Shown: positions 60,375 through 64,000 of the stretch, piece by piece | Numbering within the stretch: the first letter of the stretch is position 1 | How the letters are laid out: each line of letters opens with the position of its first letter | NCBI RefSeq assembly: GCF_000186865.1 | Contig: NW_008705564.1 | Location: 446,413-510,412 of the forward strand | DNA: 64,000 nucleotides | Direction: 5' to 3' | Source of the DNA: Aureococcus anophagefferens | Taxonomy: Eukaryota; Sar; Pelagophyceae; Pelagomonadales; Pelagomonadaceae | Program-made: the position numbers and the translations under genes | The notes under the pieces: model-generated | Databases searched by the model: none | Seen by the model: only the letters and a program-made list of their open reading frames with translations | What the model was told of the DNA's origin: nothing

Positions 60375-61358
60375 GGTGCCGGGAAGGCGGCGCGGCGGCG
60401 CAGCGGCGGCGGCGCAGCGACGGCGGAGCTGGCGGCAGCGGCGCGCGACGGCGGAGCGGCGGCGCTCGACGAATCGCTGGCCCGCCGCGGCGACGGGAAG
60501 CTGAAGTGATGTTGAGGCACACCTTGCACTTCACCTTGCCGCGCCCGTGGTGCGCGGCGGTCTAAATGCCGTCCGAGACGTCGCCCTAGCGCGACGCGTT
60601 CCTTGCCACAAGCTTGCCGGTAGTCGATGGCCAAGTTAGGCACAACAAAAACTCCGGAACGCGGATGGTCGGCTTCTCCGGTCGAAGCGGGGGGCCGGGC
60701 GGCGCGCGTCGCGGCTAGACGGCGCCGGAGCCGCGCTCCACGTAGGCCGCGCCCCAGCCTGAGGACTCGGCCTTCCCTCGTGTCTCCCCGCCCCGCGCCG
60801 TGGCGCAGACCACGCCGATGCCCGTGAAGACTAGGGACGGGTGATGCTCAGGTGTGATGCCCAGGTGTGTTGGTGTGATGCCCAGTGTGACCCTCGGTCC
60901 GCGTGTTTTCGGGTGTGATGCTCGGTGTTTTGGCCTGGGCCGAGCGGAGAAGATTAAAGTGCAACTCCGGAGTCAAACAAACGCGCAGGCTTGTTTCTGG
61001 CCACACGATCGGACGTTGCTATTACTGCCCCGATTTCCGATGCTATGGCCCGGCCCAGAGGCTGCGCCGGACGGCGTGCCGGCTTCCGGTCGCGCTCGTC
61101 GCGGCCCTGGCGTGGCGTCCGCGGCGCGCGGTGCGCGCTGGGCAGCCCTCGTCGGGCCGTGGGCGGCGGCGGCGGCGCGGGTCGGGCTGCCACGCGGTAG
61201 GCGTCTGGTCGAGGACTGGCGCCACTGCGGCGACGCGCGGTTGTTCCGACACGTTCTCCGGCGTCTATGCCGGCGGGGTTCTCGCGCGCGGGGGCGCGGG
61301 GCGGCCCAATGGCGATGACTTCTTTTTTTGAGAGTTTTAACGAATGCTCGCACCTGCT
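60375..61358. other. ~1 kb without a supported gene; contains a repeat cluster
   Basis: Holds GC-rich sequence, short unconvincing open frames, and the first GTGTGATGCCCAG repeat cluster. A plus-strand frame around 61344-61550 (RFEERSPQLRRLARRVRGG, VPWRKDYQVVATVIVTAAPR, LPRQLEFHWDVAYR) reads like the end of a real protein but has no visible start or partner exon. Confidence 0.4.
60838..60935. repeat. GTGTGATGCCCAG repeat cluster 1
   Basis: GTGATGCTCAG, GTGTGATGCCCAGGTGTG, GTGTGATGCCCAGTGTG and GTGTGATGCTCGG occur within 100 bp. The same unit recurs at 61585-61660 and, by eye, nowhere else in the window. Confidence 0.85.
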
Positions 61359-62332
61359 CTACGCGGTCGTCGCGCCGAGGTCCGATTTGAAGAACGATCG
61401 CCGCAGCTGCGACGCCTCGCGCGCCGCGTGCGGGGTGGCGTCCCCTGGCGGAAGGACTACCAGGTCGTCGCCACCGTCATCGTGACCGCCGCGCCGCGCG
61501 CCTCCCTGCCGCGGCAGTTGGAATTCCACTGGGACGTCGCCTACCGATGATGTAGTAGCCATGTAGTACAGACTACCTCGGGCGAGTGTGATGCCCAGTT
61601 CTGGTGTGATGCCCAGGTGTGAGTGTGATGCTCGGTGGTGTGATGCCCAGGTGTGTGATGCCCACGCTTCACTAGTGAAGACCGCGGTGGCGCCCACGAA
61701 CAGCTCGAGCTCGCAGCCCGCGGTGCAGGGCGACCGGGCCCAGCCCTTGTCGTCGTCGTCGAAGGTGTCGTCGTCCACGTCCATCTGCTTGTACCAGTAG
61801 CCGCCGCCGATCAAGCCAAAAATCCCGAAGATCACCGCCGCGAGGCCGACGGCGATCTCGACGGGCTTCAGAGTCTTTCCGAGCGCGCCGAGCGCCGCGT
61901 AGACGAGGCCGCCGGGGAAGAGGACCAAGGCGAGCAACGTCGTCGACGCCCGGTTGACTTCGAACCTGCGCGGAGGCGCGCGTGGGGGGAGCGTCGGCGC
62001 GCGACGACCCGGGCGCCGCGCTCCTTGATCTCGTCGTCGTAGGGCTTCCCGTTCTCGCCATTCGATATCTCCGGCCACACGTCGTCGTCGTCGCCTTTCG
62101 TGATCGTGTAGTCGTCGTCCTTCTTCTCGGATCCGAAGAAGACGCCGCTTCGTTCTTGGTGCATGTTCGCCTTATACAGGCCGCCGGTCCAGTCCAACGA
62201 CATCGAATTGCCGGCAAATTCGATCGAATAGTCGAGCTGCGCCCAATTCGGGATGCCGCTGCTGATCGCGGCGAGCAGGCCCAGGAAGCACAGCCAGAGG
62301 CCGGTGACGACGACGGGGATCCTCATTGCCAT
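61359..62332 (-). CDS. Four-helix membrane protein (claudin/tetraspan-like), probably two exons
   Basis: From ATG 62332 (or 62326) the first frame reads MRIPVVVTGLWLCFLGLLAA, a membrane segment, then an extracellular part (WAQLDYSIEFAGNSMSLDWT, GLYKANMHQERSGVFFG) and an acidic stretch. It continues in another frame as FEVNRASTTLLALVLFPGGL then VYAALGALGKTLKPVEIAVG, LAAVIFGIFGLIGGGYWYK, DVDDDTFDDDDKGWARSPCT and AGCELELFVGATAVF. A 56-bp intron 61966-62021 with GC donor and GCAG acceptor would join them in frame; this boundary is a guess. Four hydrophobic segments and WxxxL/GLY-like loop suggest a claudin-type tetraspan. The open frame runs on through repeat cluster 2 to TAA 61359, but the last ~100 residues may not be coding. 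Confidence 0.55.
61585..61668. repeat. GTGTGATGCCCAG repeat cluster 2
   Basis: Five units: GTGTGATGCCCAGTTCTG, GTGTGATGCCCAGGTGTG, GTGTGATGCTCGGTG, GTGTGATGCCCAGGTG and TGTGATGCCCACG. On the minus strand they read through the tail of the membrane-protein frame as WASHTWASHHRASHSHLGIT. Confidence 0.88.
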
Positions 62333-62541
62333 GGGCGGCGCGGAGTGGATGGCAGCCCTGTGCTTCTGGACGTTTCTGGGCGCGGGCCGGGGCTGCCCAC
62401 ATTGATCGGGTACGAGGTTTACACAGTATACTAGAGTGCCGTTGTTGAAGTCGGGACGATGGAGGCCTTCTTCGGGACGATGGTGAAGATGCCCGAGCTC
62501 TCGGCCATGAGCATCGAGCGTGATCAATAGGACGGCGACCC

Positions 62542-63804
62542 ATGGCGTGGAACAAAAGGAGGCGCTGCCTGCTCTACCTCCCGCTCCTCCGCTGCGCCGT
62601 CGCCCCGAAGCCGGCGAGCCGCAACCAGTTCGCGGACAACGACAATCCCCACGCCATTCCCGGCACGGGCACGCTCGCGGTGACGACGGTCGCCGCCCTC
62701 CCCGACCGCGCCTGGATGACGGGCCACCCGGAGGTCGGCCAGAAAATCTTCGGGCCCTTCGAGAGCGGCTTCGACGCCGACCACGAGTACACGCTCCGCA
62801 AGTTCGGCTGCTCGCCGGCGAGCGACGGGCACATGCCCGGCGGGATCGACACGACTGTCGCGCAGGGCATGATCGAATTTCAGTGCGGCGTCGAGCTGCC
62901 GCGCTACGCGGCGGACGGGAGCTACCTGAGCATGCTCGACCGCTGCGGCGGTCACTACACCATCTACCACTTCCACGAGGAGCTGGACTGCCTCTACGAC
63001 CCGGACGCCGCGGGCCACTCGCCGCAGGTCGCCGAGGTCGCGGCGGACGGCGCCTTCGGGGTCTTCGGCATCTGGGAGGACACGGGCGCCCTCGCGGTGC
63101 TGGACGCGTGCGGCGCCCACTTCGGGCCGACGCCGGAGTCGGGCGGGGCGGACGTGTACCACTACCACGTGCAGAAAGATCCGCCCTACGTCGTCGGCTG
63201 CTTCGGGCCGAGCGACGGCGGCGGGCTCGTCAGCTACGAGGAGTGCCTGTCCTACTACCCGGACCGCTGCGGAGACGACGTCCTGACGGTGACGTCCATG
63301 CTCGACGACGGCACCGGCGCACGCGTCGCGACGACGCTCGCCGTCGACCCCTGGTGCCCGTGCTACGTCGACGGCCGCAACGTCGTCGCCGACGGCGCGG
63401 CCTCGTCGACGGCGGCGCCGGTGCCCTGGGCCGACGACTTCGAGGCCGGCGGGCTCTACGTCGGCGCCGCCGCGCCGACGGCGGCCCCAACCCCGTCGGT
63501 CGACGACGGCGGCGTCGGCGGCGGCGCGTCGTCCTCCGACGCGTCGAGCTCCTCGTCGTCGTCGAGCGCGTCCTCCTCCTCCGACGCGTCGTCGTCCTCG
63601 TCGTCCGACGACGACGAGCTGGCGACGGCCGCGGGCTCGCCCGCCTTCGTCGCCGCGATCGCCGCCGCCGCCGTCCTCGGGGGCGCGTACGGCGGCCTCC
63701 GGCTCCTGCGGCGGCGGAAGGTCGGCGCCTGGAGCCCGCGGAGCCCGAACCTCGCCGAGACGCCGACCTTCTCGGCCCTCGAGAAGGGCGACGGTAAGAG
63801 CTAG
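62542..63804 (+). CDS. YHYH-domain secreted or membrane-anchored protein
   Basis: 420 residues. N-terminal signal RRRCLLYLPLLRCAVA. The globular part has the family pattern: YTIYHFHEELDCLYD, GAFGVFGIWEDTGA, LDACGAHFGPTPESGGADVY then HYHVQKDPPYVVGCFGP, and SYEECLSYYPDRCG; paired Cys suggest disulfides. VYHYHVQKDPPYVVGCFG matches the YHYH domain, which is common in marine algae and bacteria and has no settled function. A Ser/Asp-rich spacer of ~70 residues follows (many SSSSS runs), then a membrane segment FVAAIAAAAVLGGAYGGLRL and a basic cytosolic tail RRRKVGAWSPRSP. Topology is type I. Divergent from the tetraspan-like gene, 209 bp between starts. Confidence 0.88.
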   Translation: MAWNKRRRCLLYLPLLRCAVAPKPASRNQFADNDNPHAIPGTGTLAVTTVAALPDRAWMTGHPEVGQKIFGPFESGFDADHEYTLRKFGCSPASDGHMPGGIDTTVAQGMIEFQCGVELPRYAADGSYLSMLDRCGGHYTIYHFHEELDCLYDPDAAGHSPQVAEVAADGAFGVFGIWEDTGALAVLDACGAHFGPTPESGGADVYHYHVQKDPPYVVGCFGPSDGGGLVSYEECLSYYPDRCGDDVLTVTSMLDDGTGARVATTLAVDPWCPCYVDGRNVVADGAASSTAAPVPWADDFEAGGLYVGAAAPTAAPTPSVDDGGVGGGASSSDASSSSSSSSASSSSDASSSSSSDDDELATAAGSPAFVAAIAAAAVLGGAYGGLRLLRRRKVGAWSPRSPNLAETPTFSALEKGDGKS

Positions 63805-63845
63805 CGAGGTGCATGAACGGGACGCGACGATGAGAGTGAGCGAAA

Positions 63846-64000
63846 TTAAGAAACGGGACGCGGCGGGGGGCGGGGGCGCTGCGACTGCGGCGTCGACGGG
63901 ACCGCGGGCGTGAAGGCCGCGCCCGTCGCCTCGGGCGCCGGGTCGGCCTTGATGCACTGGACGTCCGTCGTCTTGAAGGCGTCCCACTCGTTGGTCACCG
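63846..64000 (-). CDS. C-terminal part of a gene leaving at the right edge (partial)
   Basis: On the minus strand the frame is open from the window end to TAA at 63848-63846. It encodes about 50 residues: VTNEWDAFKTTDVQCIKADP, then a Pro/Ala-rich tail ending RPRPPPRPVS. The first part looks like folded protein. Convergent with the YHYH gene, stops 41 bp apart. Function unknown. Confidence 0.5.
   Translation of the reverse strand, partial: VTNEWDAFKTTDVQCIKADPAPEATGAAFTPAVPSTPQSQRPRPPPRPVS

Overview
This is a nuclear genomic window from a eukaryotic microalga, very GC-rich and very gene-dense. There are about 30 protein genes on both strands, most of them single-exon. The likely source is a pelagophyte stramenopile resembling Aureococcus anophagefferens; this is inference. 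It rests on plastid-type presequences with an AFAP-like motif (Psb28, the HopJ-family protein), a class I fructose-bisphosphate aldolase with a secretory-type leader, a PSII assembly factor, an axonemal dynein, and short introns that are introner elements of the kind known from Aureococcus. A 340-base assembly gap lies at 48982-49321.

Layout: 1-1.9 kb, a gene tail, a Tudor-like basic protein and an ankyrin protein. 1.9-15.2 kb, one axonemal dynein heavy chain (minus strand, three exons). 15.4-17.1 kb, a RidA-like protein and aldolase that abut tail to tail. 17.5-19.4 kb, a WD40 protein. 20.1-21.8 kb, a PiT phosphate transporter. 22-23.1 kb, a broken Sel1-like gene and a HopJ-family protein. 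23.2-27.1 kb, a FAN/NSMAF-like GRAM-BEACH-WD40 protein with three introner introns, divergent from an MFS transporter. 28.6-34.7 kb, a 2034-residue single-exon fusion of inositol 5-phosphatase, cyclic-nucleotide-binding, GAF and class I-type PI3-kinase modules. 34.8-36.1 kb, bystin. 36.1-36.8 kb, Psb28. 37-39 kb, a small unknown protein and a 2-O-type sulfotransferase. 39-44.2 kb, a frameshifted locus, small secreted ORFs, a polytopic membrane protein and a RecQ helicase. 44.4-50.2 kb, an EF-hand/PDZ protein, a gene split by an in-frame stop, and a LOTUS-like gene across the gap. 50.6-57.2 kb, a Mad3/BubR1-like checkpoint protein, an alpha/beta hydrolase, a Golgi-type sulfotransferase, a type I membrane protein and a methyltransferase. 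58-64 kb, a secreted EF-hand-like protein, a FAM136A homologue, a repeat-rich region, a membrane protein, a YHYH-domain protein and the tail of one more gene.

The clearest genome-scale signal is a set of introner elements. Seven copies of one family, six of them giving introns of exactly 200 bp, and two copies of a second family with a 15-bp perfect terminal inverted repeat were placed by hand. Each is flanked by an 8-bp target duplication (exact in seven copies, diverged in two). The duplication supplies the 5' splice site (GT or GC) and the element end supplies the 3' AG. In every multi-exon gene resolved this way the summed exons are divisible by three and the joined protein restores a conserved family motif. 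The clearest novel protein architecture is the single-polypeptide PI3-kinase/5-phosphatase fusion.
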